The notes under the pieces: generated by a model | Database searches by the model: none | What the model saw: only the letters and a program-made list of their open reading frames with translations | Told to the model about the DNA's origin: nothing | Shown: positions 42,609-51,139 of the stretch, piece by piece | How the letters are laid out: the number at the start of each line of letters is the position of its first letter | Position numbering within the stretch: position 1 is the first letter of the stretch | Assembly: GCA_025698895.1 (NCBI GenBank) | Contig: JAILWO010000003.1 | Location: 186,001-250,000, forward strand | Source of the DNA: Rhizobiaceae bacterium | GTDB taxonomy: Bacteria; Pseudomonadota; Alphaproteobacteria; Rhizobiales; Rhizobiaceae | Direction of reading: 5' to 3' | DNA length: 64,000 bases | Position numbers and translations under genes: made by a program

Positions 42609-43649
42609 TCAGGCCACGGATGCCGCTTTCGCGTCCCGGAACGACACGAGCCGCCTGGCCTCTTCGTCCCACAGCACGAGCTTGACGCAGCGCAGGCTGT
42701 CGAGGAACGTGATGCGCCCGATCTCGCGCAATTCCGGGTGGTCTCGCAGGATCCGCGGCAGCCGGTAGAACGGCACCTTGCTGGACAGATGGTGCACGTG
42801 ATGGATGCCGATATTGCCGGTGAACCAGCGCAGCATGGCGGGAAGCTCGTAGTGCGAACTGCCATGCAACGCCGCGTGCTGGAATTCCCAGTCCTGCTTT
42901 CCGGACCAATGGGTCTCCTCGAACTGGTGCTGGACATAGAAGAGCCAGACGCCGGCCGTGGCCGCCATCAGCGTGATCGGCAGTTGCACCATGAGGAAAG
43001 GGCCAATGCCGATCGACCAGATCAGGACGGCGGCCAGGACCGTGACGCTGAGATTGGTGGCGATCGTGGATATCCACGGCTGCGCACCGGCGCGCATCAG
43101 GCCGAACGGAACGCGGTACTGGCAGATGAAAAGCCAGGCGGGACCGAGGCCGAACATGACCGCCGGATGGCGGTAGAGCCGGTAGCGCACCCGACCGGGC
43201 CATGGCCTGGCGCGGTATTCCCGGACGGTAAGCGTCTCGACGTCGCCGATGCCGCGCTGGTCGAGATTGCCGGCGGTGGCGTGATGGACGGCGTGGGTCC
43301 GGCGCCAGTAGTCGTATGGGGTGAGGGTAAGCACCCCGATGAATCGCCCCGTCCAGTCATTGGCGCGGCGCCGCGCGAACAGCGACCCGTGGCCGCAGTC
43401 ATGCTGCAGGACGAACAGGCGCACGAGGAATCCGGCCGCGGGAATCGTGAGCAGCAGGCCCCACCACCAGCCGTTCACCGCGGCGAGCGCGGCCAGCGCC
43501 CACAGGCAGACGAAGGGTAGGACGGTGACGATGATCTCCCACACGCTGCGAAAAGCGCTGGGACCGCGGTAGGTCGCCAGCACGGCGCCCCAGGAGCGGG
43601 CATTCCTTTCCTGTCCGCCATGAATGGCGGTGTCGGCCATGCTCGCCAT
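42609..43649 (-). CDS. Fatty acid desaturase (membrane di-iron type)
   Basis: A 346-residue membrane enzyme with the three His boxes of acyl-lipid desaturases: HDCGHGS (about residue 87), HAVHHATAG and HHVHHLSS. Hydrophobic helices flank the boxes. It introduces a double bond in membrane fatty acids with O2, consistent with cold adaptation next to a cold-shock gene. The ATG at 43649 (MASMADTAIHGG) is preceded by GAGGATACGCAC; the open frame to 43739 lacks family sequence and contains a terminator. Confidence 0.9.
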   Translation of the reverse strand: MASMADTAIHGGQERNARSWGAVLATYRGPSAFRSVWEIIVTVLPFVCLWALAALAAVNGWWWGLLLTIPAAGFLVRLFVLQHDCGHGSLFARRRANDWTGRFIGVLTLTPYDYWRRTHAVHHATAGNLDQRGIGDVETLTVREYRARPWPGRVRYRLYRHPAVMFGLGPAWLFICQYRVPFGLMRAGAQPWISTIATNLSVTVLAAVLIWSIGIGPFLMVQLPITLMAATAGVWLFYVQHQFEETHWSGKQDWEFQHAALHGSSHYELPAMLRWFTGNIGIHHVHHLSSKVPFYRLPRILRDHPELREIGRITFLDSLRCVKLVLWDEEARRLVSFRDAKAASVA

Positions 43650-43668
43650 GTGCGTATCCTCGACATGC

Positions 43669-43691
43669 AAAAGGCCGGGACGAACCCGGCC
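43669..43691 (-). terminator. Rho-independent terminator of the cold-shock gene
   Basis: Minus strand GGCCGGG-TTCGT-CCCGGCC followed by TTTT, 69 bp after the cold-shock stop and 19 bp before the desaturase start. It partly isolates the two genes. Confidence 0.82.
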
Positions 43692-43759
43692 TCCGTAAAA
43701 TCGCGCTTCGGTCGTCAGTGCCAGTACATCCGTGGTCAAAGACGCCGAGCGCTCGCGGC

Positions 43760-43969
43760 TTACGCGGCTTGAAGGTTCTCGGCGGCGCTCTTGCCGCTGC
43801 GATTGTCCTTCACCACATCGAAGTTGAGCTTCTGGCCTTCCGCGATGGTCTGCATGCCAGCGCGTTCCACGGCGGAGATATGGACGAAAACGTCCGCGCC
43901 GCCATTATCGGGCGCGATGAAGCCGAAGCCCTTGGTCGAATTGAAGAATTTCACTGTTCCAGTGGTCAT
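43760..43969 (-). CDS. Cold-shock domain protein (CspA family)
   Basis: A 69-residue cold-shock domain protein: [21 protein letters not shown] with the RNP1 motif KGFGFI and [13 protein letters not shown] with RNP2 VFVHI. It binds single-stranded RNA/DNA and acts as RNA chaperone. Start ATG at 43969 with AAAGGAAATCGTC before it. A long leader with a strong hairpin (44005-44024) precedes it, as is usual for cold-regulated csp mRNAs. Confidence 0.95.
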   Translation of the reverse strand: MTTGTVKFFNSTKGFGFIAPDNGGADVFVHISAVERAGMQTIAEGQKLNFDVVKDNRSGKSAAENLQAA

Positions 43970-44224
43970 GACGATTTCCTTTCAATCGGTCACAGGAGAT
44001 TGCCGGCCGTGTGTGAACACGGCCAGCGGTTGAGATCGACGTTGAAAGAGGAAGATCGCCGAAGGCGCGTTTGGCACCAGAAACAAGTTCGACAGACAAG
44101 ATCGATTTGCCGACCATACGCGGCGAAGGTGGTGGAAACAAGGCATCCCGGCAACTTCGCGCGAACAGGCTGAACGCGAGGGGCCGGCCGGCGCTGACCA
44201 GGCGCTCGAAGCGCCTCCGCGCGC
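43970..44224 (-). other. Leader region of the cold-shock gene with hairpin
   Basis: No gene. GGCCGTGT-GTGA-ACACGGCC (44005-44024) is a perfect eight-base stem with a tetraloop, 36 bp upstream of the cold-shock ATG. Beyond it the region joins the stop codon of the DUF2333 gene. Confidence 0.6.
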
Positions 44225-44408
44225 CTACCTGTCGAGCACCTCGCGCATCTCGACCAGGTTCGAGCGGATGCGCAGCAGGCCGAAGCCGATCGATTCCAGG
44301 TGCGACTTGATCATGCTCGACGCGCTGCCATTGGCGATCATCGGCGGGCGGATGCGCAGCGTGTCGCGGAACTGCTGTTCGGTGCGCTCCCACAGCGCGT
44401 CGAGATTG
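44225..44408. repeat. Second copy of 184-bp direct repeat
   Basis: 3' end of the intact DUF2333 gene, about 97% identical to 42323-42506. The repeat starts exactly at the stop codon and loses similarity around GCGCGTCGAGATT. Confidence 0.92.
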
Positions 44409-45328
44409 CGCTGGCGAGACACCTCGCGGAAGTCGCTGCGGGCGCCGACCAGTATGGCGTAATAGGCGTGGAGCTGGCCGTAGCTGAACCAGAAGCGGTC
44501 GTCGGCGCGGCGGTCGAAGCCGGTGAAATTTGCGGCCGCCAGGCGGTTCTGCAGGATTTCCGACGTCGAGCCGAGATCGGAGGTCACGCGGTCGAGAAAC
44601 TGCATGAGGTTGTCGGCGCGCGCGTCGAAATCGGCGCGGCATTGACCAAGCTCGCGGTTGAAGGCAAGCAGGCTGGCGCGGGCATTGCGCAGGCGCGCGG
44701 GCGTGGAGGGCTGCAGGAAGGGCGGGCTGAAGGTCATCACCCAGGCGTTCTCGCGGTAATTGGCCGCCTCGCGGGCCTCCTGAAGGTTCTGGTTGATCGA
44801 GGAGGTGCCGCGCACGCGGCCGAGCCGGTCGACCAGTTCCACCGCCGTGCGCCGCGTCGCCTGGTTGGTGCCGAGCTGGAAGGCGGCGCGGTTGTCGAAG
44901 AAGGGGGTCTCGTTCCAGTCGATCAGGAAGAAGAAGCCGGCCTTGTGGAGCGGGTTGGAGGGCACCCAGGTACCTTGGTTGACATTGGCGTCGATGATCG
45001 CGGCGGCCGCCTCGACCATCGCCGAGCGCTGGCAGGAATTGTCGGCCAGCCGCTCGCCGGCGGTCGGCGAATCGTCGCTGTCGGCGAAGGCCTCGGCGTA
45101 GGTCACGTCGCGAGGCGCCCAGAACTGGGTGATGGCGATGAGGTAGCCATAGCCGACGACGATGGCCAGGATGAGCGCGAAGACCGGGATCTTGACGAAC
45201 CAGCCCCGGCCGCGCAGCCAGGCGGCAAACGCGATGAAGGGCCAGCAGATCCAGGCGATCACCAGCCCGATACCACGGCCGATCCACTGGAAGACGCGGA
45301 TGAAGAAATTGACGATCGGATCGAGCAT
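44225..45328 (-). CDS. DUF2333 family inner-membrane protein
   Basis: A 367-residue protein with an N-terminal membrane part (residues 5-70, two helices, FFIRVFQWIGRGIGLVIAW and FVKIPVFALILAIVVGYGY) and a large soluble domain typical of DUF2333 (FADSDDSPTAGERLADNSC, WNETPFFDNRAAFQLG). Function unknown. Last gene of a five-gene uncharacterised operon, 24 bp after the 428-residue gene. Its last 184 bp are duplicated at 42323-42506. Confidence 0.88.
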   Translation of the reverse strand: MLDPIVNFFIRVFQWIGRGIGLVIAWICWPFIAFAAWLRGRGWFVKIPVFALILAIVVGYGYLIAITQFWAPRDVTYAEAFADSDDSPTAGERLADNSCQRSAMVEAAAAIIDANVNQGTWVPSNPLHKAGFFFLIDWNETPFFDNRAAFQLGTNQATRRTAVELVDRLGRVRGTSSINQNLQEAREAANYRENAWVMTFSPPFLQPSTPARLRNARASLLAFNRELGQCRADFDARADNLMQFLDRVTSDLGSTSEILQNRLAAANFTGFDRRADDRFWFSYGQLHAYYAILVGARSDFREVSRQRNLDALWERTEQQFRDTLRIRPPMIANGSASSMIKSHLESIGFGLLRIRSNLVEMREVLDR

Positions 45329-45352
45329 GGATGTCCCCCGCCGGGTGGGCCG

Positions 45353-46639
45353 TCAGTCGGTGAGCCCGTAGAGCCGCGATCTCAGCCCCGGCTTGTCGCT
45401 GAGATAGACGGTCCTGAGCGTCTCGACAATGTGGGCCCGCCAGCCGTCGGAATATGTGGCGTAGTCCGCATAGAAGGCGGGCTTGTTGAAGACGTAGCGC
45501 GAGACGAAGTCGAAGGGCACGAATTCGGAGATCAGGCTGTTGACCAGCCAGGCGTCAGGATGGTCGGGTTTCGCGCGCACCAGGAGCATGCGGCGCGCTG
45601 CCGGGACCTCGTCCATGTCGATGCGGCCGGTGGCGGCCGCCTGGCGTTTGGCCTGGGCCAGGAAGGGCCAGGTGCCGTCGCGCGCGACCAGATCGGCATG
45701 GCGGTGCATCCAGGTCTGGCGCCAGACAGGGTCCATCAGGCCGGGGTCGCGGTCGGGATCGGCCTCGTGCACCAGCGCCTCGATGGCCATGTCGGCGCGG
45801 TGATCGAGATAACCCGAGCGTTCGATCCATGAGGCGCGCGGCAGGTCGATGCGTCCGGTCTGTTCGAGGAAGCGGTAGACGGCGGCCGCGTCCTCGATCG
45901 ACAGGTAGCTGACCTGCCAGGGGCGCGAGCGGCGGAAACCCGGCGCCGACGGGTCGCAGATGACGGTGGTGGAGCCGGCGTCGACGAAGACGTAGAGCCC
46001 GCCGAAATGACTGGTCCAGTAGGCATTGTGGCGGAAGACGACCTGATCGGGCACCAGCCGGTTTTCGCGGATGTCGCCGGTCACGCTGGCAAGTTCGACC
46101 ATGCGCTCCAGCATGGCGTCGTCGCGCCAGGCGTCCGGCTCCTTCCTCAGCCGGTCGGCGAGCTGGGCCAGCTCGGCCGCCTTGCCTGTCACGTCCTCGG
46201 CCGACAGGACGCGGAACTCGACCTGCTCGATCGACAAAAGGTCCTCGATGTCGTCGACCTTGGCGACCGAATCCTCGATCTCGCCGTAGATCACGTCCTT
46301 GATGGTGAGCGCGTCGATGGCGCGGGCGTTGCGCGCATAGAACTCGTACATGAGCTGCGAGGTGTTGGAAAAGGCGGTGTGGACCGTCGGCAGGTCGATC
46401 TGGGCCGGCGTGAGCACGATGAAGCGGCGATTGATCCCGTTCGGATCGAGATAGTTCATGTCGCCCAGTTCCTCGGCCACCTGGGGCGAGAAGCCGGTGC
46501 GGTCGATGTCGAAGGAGGCGAGCTTCGTCTGCGGCAGGCCGAAGGCCTTCAGCGCCTTGTTGTAGCGCTCGACCAGATGCGGCTCGGCGATCCTCAAAAG
46601 CCGGCCGTAGATCAGTTCAGTGTCGCGCAGGAGATTCAT
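45353..46639 (-). CDS. Conserved hypothetical protein (428 aa), operon with AAA ATPase
   Basis: A 428-residue soluble protein without signal peptide or recognised motif. It starts MNLLRDTELIYGRLLRIAEP and has a central acidic helical part (DSVAKVDDIEDLLSIEQVEF) and a Trp/Tyr-rich C-terminal region (FADYATYS-like YADYATYSDGW). It may be a DUF6638-type protein, from memory only. Its ATG overlaps the stop of the PIN toxin gene by four bases, so its expression is coupled to the inserted VapBC pair. Confidence 0.75.
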   Translation of the reverse strand: MNLLRDTELIYGRLLRIAEPHLVERYNKALKAFGLPQTKLASFDIDRTGFSPQVAEELGDMNYLDPNGINRRFIVLTPAQIDLPTVHTAFSNTSQLMYEFYARNARAIDALTIKDVIYGEIEDSVAKVDDIEDLLSIEQVEFRVLSAEDVTGKAAELAQLADRLRKEPDAWRDDAMLERMVELASVTGDIRENRLVPDQVVFRHNAYWTSHFGGLYVFVDAGSTTVICDPSAPGFRRSRPWQVSYLSIEDAAAVYRFLEQTGRIDLPRASWIERSGYLDHRADMAIEALVHEADPDRDPGLMDPVWRQTWMHRHADLVARDGTWPFLAQAKRQAAATGRIDMDEVPAARRMLLVRAKPDHPDAWLVNSLISEFVPFDFVSRYVFNKPAFYADYATYSDGWRAHIVETLRTVYLSDKPGLRSRLYGLTD

Positions 46640-47064
46640 GGGCGTCCGGCAGCCTGTCCGTTCAACGATATGCCCAGGTCGGAAGCGACCTTTGACAGCC
46701 GTTTGTCCAATGAAGCGAGCGGCAGCCCGGTCCGCAAGGCCAGCTCCAGATAAACCGCGTCGTAGAGCGTAAGCCCGTGCAGGTCGGCAAGGTCGATCGC
46801 CTCGGCCCAGACACGATCCCCGCCGTCGCGATCCGCTACGAGGTTCAGTTCGGTGATGCGCTGGAACGTCTCTCGCCGATAGTGGCTATCGATCCGTTTG
46901 CGCCTGACCGCCATGACCAATCCATTGCCGAACTCGACGGAGAAGAGCGCAGGCACCAAGGCGCCGGCGGTCGTCACCTGATCAAGCGCCTGGTCCGCCA
47001 GCGTACTGCCCTCGTCCGGCAGGAACCACGCCAGGGCGACCGAACTATCGATCACGACGGTCAA
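46636..47064 (-). CDS. PIN-domain toxin, VapC type
   Basis: A 142-residue PIN ribonuclease. Acidic active-site residues are visible at VIDSSVALAW (Asp 6), VEFGNGL (Glu 44) and LTLYDAVYLELAL (Asp 100) with LASLDKRL (Asp near 118). It cleaves RNA when released from its antitoxin. It overlaps the antitoxin gene and the downstream 428-residue gene by four bases each. Confidence 0.88.
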   Translation of the reverse strand: MTVVIDSSVALAWFLPDEGSTLADQALDQVTTAGALVPALFSVEFGNGLVMAVRRKRIDSHYRRETFQRITELNLVADRDGGDRVWAEAIDLADLHGLTLYDAVYLELALRTGLPLASLDKRLSKVASDLGISLNGQAAGRP

Positions 47065-47321
47065 TATCGCCGGCCCATCTCGACATAGTCACGTACCGAG
47101 AGACCGTCGGGGTCGGGCTTGACCCGCTTGCGCATCTCGCGAATGGCGCTGGCGGCTTCCCGCGCCTTCTCGACATCGCGGGTCTGGGCGGACATCAGTC
47201 GCGCCACCGGCTTGCCGTGCCGGGTGATGGTGAACTCCTCGCCCTTCTCGACCCGTTCGAGCAGCGCACTCAGCGAATTGCGCGCTTCCAGAACTCCAAC
47301 TTCCCGCATGGCCTCACCCAT
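47061..47321 (-). CDS. Antitoxin, Phd/YefM (VapB) family
   Basis: An 86-residue antitoxin: MREVGVLEARNSLSALLERVEKGEEFTITRHGKPVARLM is the Phd/YefM DNA-binding fold, followed by a basic helical tail for toxin binding. ATG at 47321; a second ATG at 47309 is possible. It overlaps the toxin gene by four bases and begins 56 bp after the AAA ATPase gene, room for its own promoter. Confidence 0.87.
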   Translation of the reverse strand: MGEAMREVGVLEARNSLSALLERVEKGEEFTITRHGKPVARLMSAQTRDVEKAREAASAIREMRKRVKPDPDGLSVRDYVEMGRRY

Positions 47322-47377
47322 TTCTAGCCAGTCTAGCCAGAATATACGTTCAAGGCGCGAACCGTTCAACGGACGGT

Positions 47378-49303
47378 TTACCCGCCCCAGGCGCCGCTCG
47401 CCTTCATGGCCTCCACATCCCGCAGCGCACGCTCGCGCAGGCGCGCGTCGCGCACCAGCTTCTCGACCGCGGCGTCGTCGGAACGATCGGAATAGCGGAA
47501 TTCCGAATCGGCGTAGCGATTGATCTCCTGCATGACCATGGCCATGGTGAAGGGCTCGCGCAGCTCCTCGATCATCGCCTTCTTGACGTCGTAGCTCTTG
47601 TGCATGAACGCTTCCGGCGTCTCGAACCATTCGTCGGGCAGGTCGATGTCCATGGCGCGCATCTTGATGGCGTCGGTGACGTTCTTGATGGCGCGGCCGG
47701 TGAAGCGCGGCTCGGCTTCCTTGATCATGTGAAGATAGGTGCCGATGTCGGCCATCGTCTTCGGCTCGCCATGCCGGTCCAGGAAGCGCTCATAGACCCT
47801 TTGAAGGCCTTCCTCCCTCGGCTTCGAATGCTGCTCATAGGCCGTCGTCACCGCCTTGCGGATCTGCTGGGCCTCGAAAAGCTCGTGCTCGCCGAGCGGG
47901 ATCTCGTGGTTCCGACCGGCCAGCAACACGAAGATGTCTACATAGTCGTCGCGCGTCTGCGGGCCGTCCACCAGCCAGCGCGCGCCGGCCCGCTGCCTGA
48001 GCGCGTCGTCGACATTCTCGGGATAGTTGGAAAACATGCCGAACGAGCAGTTGCCGCGCACCACGGTCGAGGCGCCGGCGAAGCTCTCCATCAGCACGCC
48101 GGTGATCTCCTGCTGGCCGGCGGAGGCGCGGTCGTCGGAGCGTTTGGCGGCGACCTGATCGATGTCGTCCACCGTGCCGAAACCGATCGCGCGTGGGTTC
48201 AGCACATTGTTGACGAACTGCTTGCAGTTCTGGCCGGACTTGCCCTGGTAGGAGGAAATCTGGTCGACGCCGAAATTCTCGTAGTGGAACGGATAGCCGG
48301 CGACCCGGCAATAGTCGTTGATCAGGCCGGCCGTCATCTGGATCAGGATCGTCTTGCCGGTGCCCGGCGCGCCGTCGCCGATGAAGGTGAACAGGAAGCC
48401 GCCCAGTTCCACGAACGGGTTGAGCTGCCGGTCGAAGTCGTAGGCCATCAGCATTTTGGCCAGCCGCATCGCCTGGAACTTGGCGATGTGATTGCCGACG
48501 ATCTCGTCCGGCTTTTTGAATGTCATCACCAGCGGCTTTGACTTGCGGCCCGGCGCGACGTCGAAGCCGTCGAGGGTGAAATCGTCCTGGTCGATGCGGA
48601 TATGCGCGTCCTCGAAGGCGCCGAGCCCGTCGAAGCGGCCCTTGCGGGCCAGCAGCCCCTCTATCGCCGCGGTGGCAAAGGCGCGCGCCCGCGCGGCCAT
48701 GTCGGCATCGTCCCTCGCGCCGGCGATCGCCTTGTCGAGGCCGGCGACCATGGCTTTCAGCGCGTCCTGCTGGGTGTCGAACAGGAAATCCGGTTCGGCG
48801 ATGTCGTTCGGCGCCTCGGCGTCGCTCTCGATGGTCTGCAGGAGATAGGAGGCGAACGAAAAGGCCGCGACATAGGCCGCCGCCGCCACGAGCTTGTGGA
48901 AGCGCATCGCCTCGTCGCCCTCGAGAGGCGAGCGCGCGTTCTTTGCCTGCATGGCCTCCAGCTCGCCGGCGCGCGCGAAAACCTCGGCCACTGCGAGCGC
49001 CACCGCGATGCCGCGTCGGGCGCGGTAGAGCAGCGTGTGGGCCGGGATTGACAGCATCTGGTCGTCGGGGCGGATCGCGGCGACGGTGCGCGCCAGCTCG
49101 ACCTCGCGCGTCTTGCGCACGGAGCCGGTCGATACGGTGGATACGAAGCGGCGTCCCGTGCCGGCGAGCGCGGTGGGGGAGGCGCCACCGCCATCTTCCA
49201 GGACCACGACGCGCGTCACCATGGACTGCGCGACCGGCCGGTGCCTGTCGATGTCCTTCTCGGGAATGGTGGTCAGGCCGGTGTCGGGGGCGGCGCTAGA
49301 CAT
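47378..49303 (-). CDS. AAA-type ATPase of uncharacterised operon
   Basis: A 641-residue cytoplasmic protein. The N-terminal half is helical without known domain; the C-terminal half is an AAA domain with Walker A FIGDGAPGTGKT (about residues 307-318), Walker B IGFGTVDDID (about 373-382), a sensor/arginine region FGMFSNYPENVDDALRQRAGAR, and a helical C-terminal end. It should act as a ring ATPase remodelling a partner, possibly the coiled-coil or membrane protein of the same operon. Its ATG overlaps the upstream 380-residue gene by eight bases. Confidence 0.85.
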   Translation of the reverse strand: MSSAAPDTGLTTIPEKDIDRHRPVAQSMVTRVVVLEDGGGASPTALAGTGRRFVSTVSTGSVRKTREVELARTVAAIRPDDQMLSIPAHTLLYRARRGIAVALAVAEVFARAGELEAMQAKNARSPLEGDEAMRFHKLVAAAAYVAAFSFASYLLQTIESDAEAPNDIAEPDFLFDTQQDALKAMVAGLDKAIAGARDDADMAARARAFATAAIEGLLARKGRFDGLGAFEDAHIRIDQDDFTLDGFDVAPGRKSKPLVMTFKKPDEIVGNHIAKFQAMRLAKMLMAYDFDRQLNPFVELGGFLFTFIGDGAPGTGKTILIQMTAGLINDYCRVAGYPFHYENFGVDQISSYQGKSGQNCKQFVNNVLNPRAIGFGTVDDIDQVAAKRSDDRASAGQQEITGVLMESFAGASTVVRGNCSFGMFSNYPENVDDALRQRAGARWLVDGPQTRDDYVDIFVLLAGRNHEIPLGEHELFEAQQIRKAVTTAYEQHSKPREEGLQRVYERFLDRHGEPKTMADIGTYLHMIKEAEPRFTGRAIKNVTDAIKMRAMDIDLPDEWFETPEAFMHKSYDVKKAMIEELREPFTMAMVMQEINRYADSEFRYSDRSDDAAVEKLVRDARLRERALRDVEAMKASGAWGG

Positions 49304-50438
49304 CGGAGATCACCTTGCCGTTGGAGACGATGTGGACCTTGTAGCCGGCGAAGATGCCCTTCGCCTCGCCCGAAGCGTAGAGAAGCTGATAGGCCTCGTG
49401 CGGGATCAGCGCGTGCCTTTCATAGGCCGACACGCCCATGCGCGCGGCCTCGAAGTCGGCGGTGTCGATGAACAGTTCTTCCCGGTCGGGCTCCTTCGAC
49501 CAGAGACCCTTGCGGCCGGGGATGACGCCCTTGGAGTAGACTTCCTGCACAGTCCAGGTGAGCAGCCATGCGTTCTCGGCCCGGCGCACCTTCTCCAGAA
49601 TGCCAGAAACGGTCGCGTTGTGTTCCGTCACGCCGGCCGAATAGAACGGCCCGAGCACGATGCGGCGAAGCTGCTTGGGGTGAAGGGTCGCGAAGTCCTT
49701 GTCGAGATTGCCCGCTATCGTGGCGGGCGACAGCGAATAGGCCGAATTCTTCTCGGCGAAAGCGTCGAAGCCGTGCGCCAGATCGGGATTGAGCAGCCCG
49801 TCGACGGGAAAATCGATCCCGAGCCCGTCGCGGACCTTGCCGTCCGCGCCGACGATCGTCGACACCATCCTGTCCGAGGAGTCCTCGATGGTGCCCATGT
49901 AGATCATCGGCAGGTTGGCCACGCCGTCGAAGGCGCCCCAATGGGTGACATAGACGGGGCGCATCGTGTTCGGGTTGACCGACAGGCGGATCGTGCGCGG
50001 CAGGACGAAGGGAGAGAAGATCAGCCCCGTCCCGACTTCCTCCAGATAAAGACGCTCGGCCATCGAGGCCTGGAGCGCGTGCGGAAACGCCTTGTTGCGC
50101 AGGATGAAGTCGGCCATCTCGGCGCGCAGCGTGTCCGGCTCGGGAATGGCCGCCAGCCGCTTTTGCGCCGTGCGGCGGTCGTTCTCCAGTTCCAGCACGG
50201 TCTGGAAAACGGGATAGCCGCTTTCGGCGCGCTGGATGCGGAAGCTCTTGGTGAAGCCGAGCCGGTTTTTCCAGCAGGCGAAGGAGTTTTCCAGCCGCAC
50301 GACATATTCGGACACGACCCGCGCGACGAGGTCGTGGCGGTAGAGCGGCGAGCGGTCGTCGCGCAGGAAGATGTCGAGCCCGCCCAGCGCGGCCGCGATG
50401 GCGTCGAAATAGCGGGCGGCGGAGGAGGCGGGGGTCAT
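49296..50438 (-). CDS. Conserved hypothetical protein (380 aa), partner of AAA ATPase
   Basis: A 380-residue soluble protein with no recognised domain, starting MTPASSAARYFDAIAAALGG and ending in KVHIVSNGKVISDV. It is rich in aromatic residues and has no signal or membrane segment. It overlaps the AAA ATPase gene by eight bases, which implies coupled translation and joint function. A type B palindromic repeat ends 12 bp before its start, and the GTGAGGGGC end of the repeat is the only ribosome-binding-like sequence there. Confidence 0.78.
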   Translation of the reverse strand: MTPASSAARYFDAIAAALGGLDIFLRDDRSPLYRHDLVARVVSEYVVRLENSFACWKNRLGFTKSFRIQRAESGYPVFQTVLELENDRRTAQKRLAAIPEPDTLRAEMADFILRNKAFPHALQASMAERLYLEEVGTGLIFSPFVLPRTIRLSVNPNTMRPVYVTHWGAFDGVANLPMIYMGTIEDSSDRMVSTIVGADGKVRDGLGIDFPVDGLLNPDLAHGFDAFAEKNSAYSLSPATIAGNLDKDFATLHPKQLRRIVLGPFYSAGVTEHNATVSGILEKVRRAENAWLLTWTVQEVYSKGVIPGRKGLWSKEPDREELFIDTADFEAARMGVSAYERHALIPHEAYQLLYASGEAKGIFAGYKVHIVSNGKVISDV

Positions 50439-50449
50439 GGCAGAGGTTG

Positions 50450-50490
50450 CCCCTCACCCTTACCCTCTCCCCGTGAAGAACGGGGAGAGG
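50450..50490. repeat. Palindromic intergenic repeat B1
   Basis: GCCCCTCACCCTTACCCTCT followed by the hairpin CTCCCCGTGAAGAACGGGGAG. Overlaps the extreme 3' end of the DUF559 reading frame. Confidence 0.85.
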
Positions 50491-51032
50491 CGGTCGTCAG
50501 CGTCGGCGTTTCCTCGTCCCGTCGACGGGGAGAGGGGGGGGGCCAAGGTCGATGCCTCCCTCTCCCCGTTCTTCACGGGGAGAGGGTAAGGGTGAGGGGC
50601 GGTTTCAGAGGTTCCATCGGTCACCGGTCTCACCTCATATGCCGCAGCCGCGACGAATCTCAGGCCGGGCACGTCAACCGGTTCAAGCCTATGTTCCAGC
50701 GCGGCCAGGATAGTATCCAGAACCTCGCCTCGCGCTGTCAGGGCATCAACATTCGAGAACCGCAGCACTGACCATCCTTCGCCTGCCATGAACCTGTCCC
50801 GCTCGCTGTCGTAAGAGCTGTCGACATGCTGGCTACCGTCCAGCTCGACCACAAGTCTGGACTCGCGACAGGCAAAATCGGCGAAATACGGACCAATAGG
50901 CAGTTGACGCGTGAACCTCGGTCCATGGAGTTGCCGACCTTTGAGGTCGGACCACAATGCCTTTTCCGCATCATTATCCGCCTTGCGCAACTGTCTTGCA
51001 CGATTGGTTCTCGCCGGTCTGGGGCCGCGCAT
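50460..51032 (-). CDS. DUF559 endonuclease-domain protein with repeat-encoded tail
   Basis: A 190-residue frame. Residues 1-115 are a DUF559 domain (DAEKALWSDLKGRQLHGPRF, LPIGPYFADFAC, LVVELDGSQHVD, GWSVLRFSN), close to the protein at 33401-33772. From about residue 145 the sequence (APHPYPLPVKNGERE and SPFFTGRG) is just translation of type B palindromic repeats, so the original gene likely ended earlier and read into the repeats. Repeat B3 lies 33 bp upstream of the ATG. The unit sits between the coiled-coil gene and the 380-residue gene of the operon. Confidence 0.85.
   Translation of the reverse strand: MRGPRPARTNRARQLRKADNDAEKALWSDLKGRQLHGPRFTRQLPIGPYFADFACRESRLVVELDGSQHVDSSYDSERDRFMAGEGWSVLRFSNVDALTARGEVLDTILAALEHRLEPVDVPGLRFVAAAAYEVRPVTDGTSETAPHPYPLPVKNGEREASTLAPPLSPSTGRGNADADDRLSPFFTGRG
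50555..50601. repeat. Palindromic intergenic repeat B2 (inverted)
   Basis: CTCTCCCCGTTCTTCACGGGGAGAG then GGTAAGGGTGAGGGGC. Inverted relative to B1, B3 and B4. A weaker related hairpin (TCCCGTCGACGGGGAG) lies at 50516-50533. Confidence 0.85.
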
Positions 51033-51064
51033 GATCGTCTTCAAGCTCCCTGCGGCCGCGGCAT

Positions 51065-51110
51065 TGCCCCTCACCCTCACCCTCTCCCCGTGAAGAACGG
51101 GGAGAGGGGG
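51065..51110. repeat. Palindromic intergenic repeat B3, upstream of DUF559 gene
   Basis: GCCCCTCACCCTCACCCTCT then CTCCCCGTGAAGAACGGGGAG. With B2 it brackets the DUF559 gene with both CCCCTCA ends facing inward. Confidence 0.85.
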
Positions 51111-51139
51111 CGTCAGCGTGGACGCCCTCTCGCCGCCGC

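Noticed and set aside
43650-43739. 30-residue N-terminal extension of the desaturase
   Set aside because: It would translate the terminator hairpin of the cold-shock gene; ATG 43649 has a better site.
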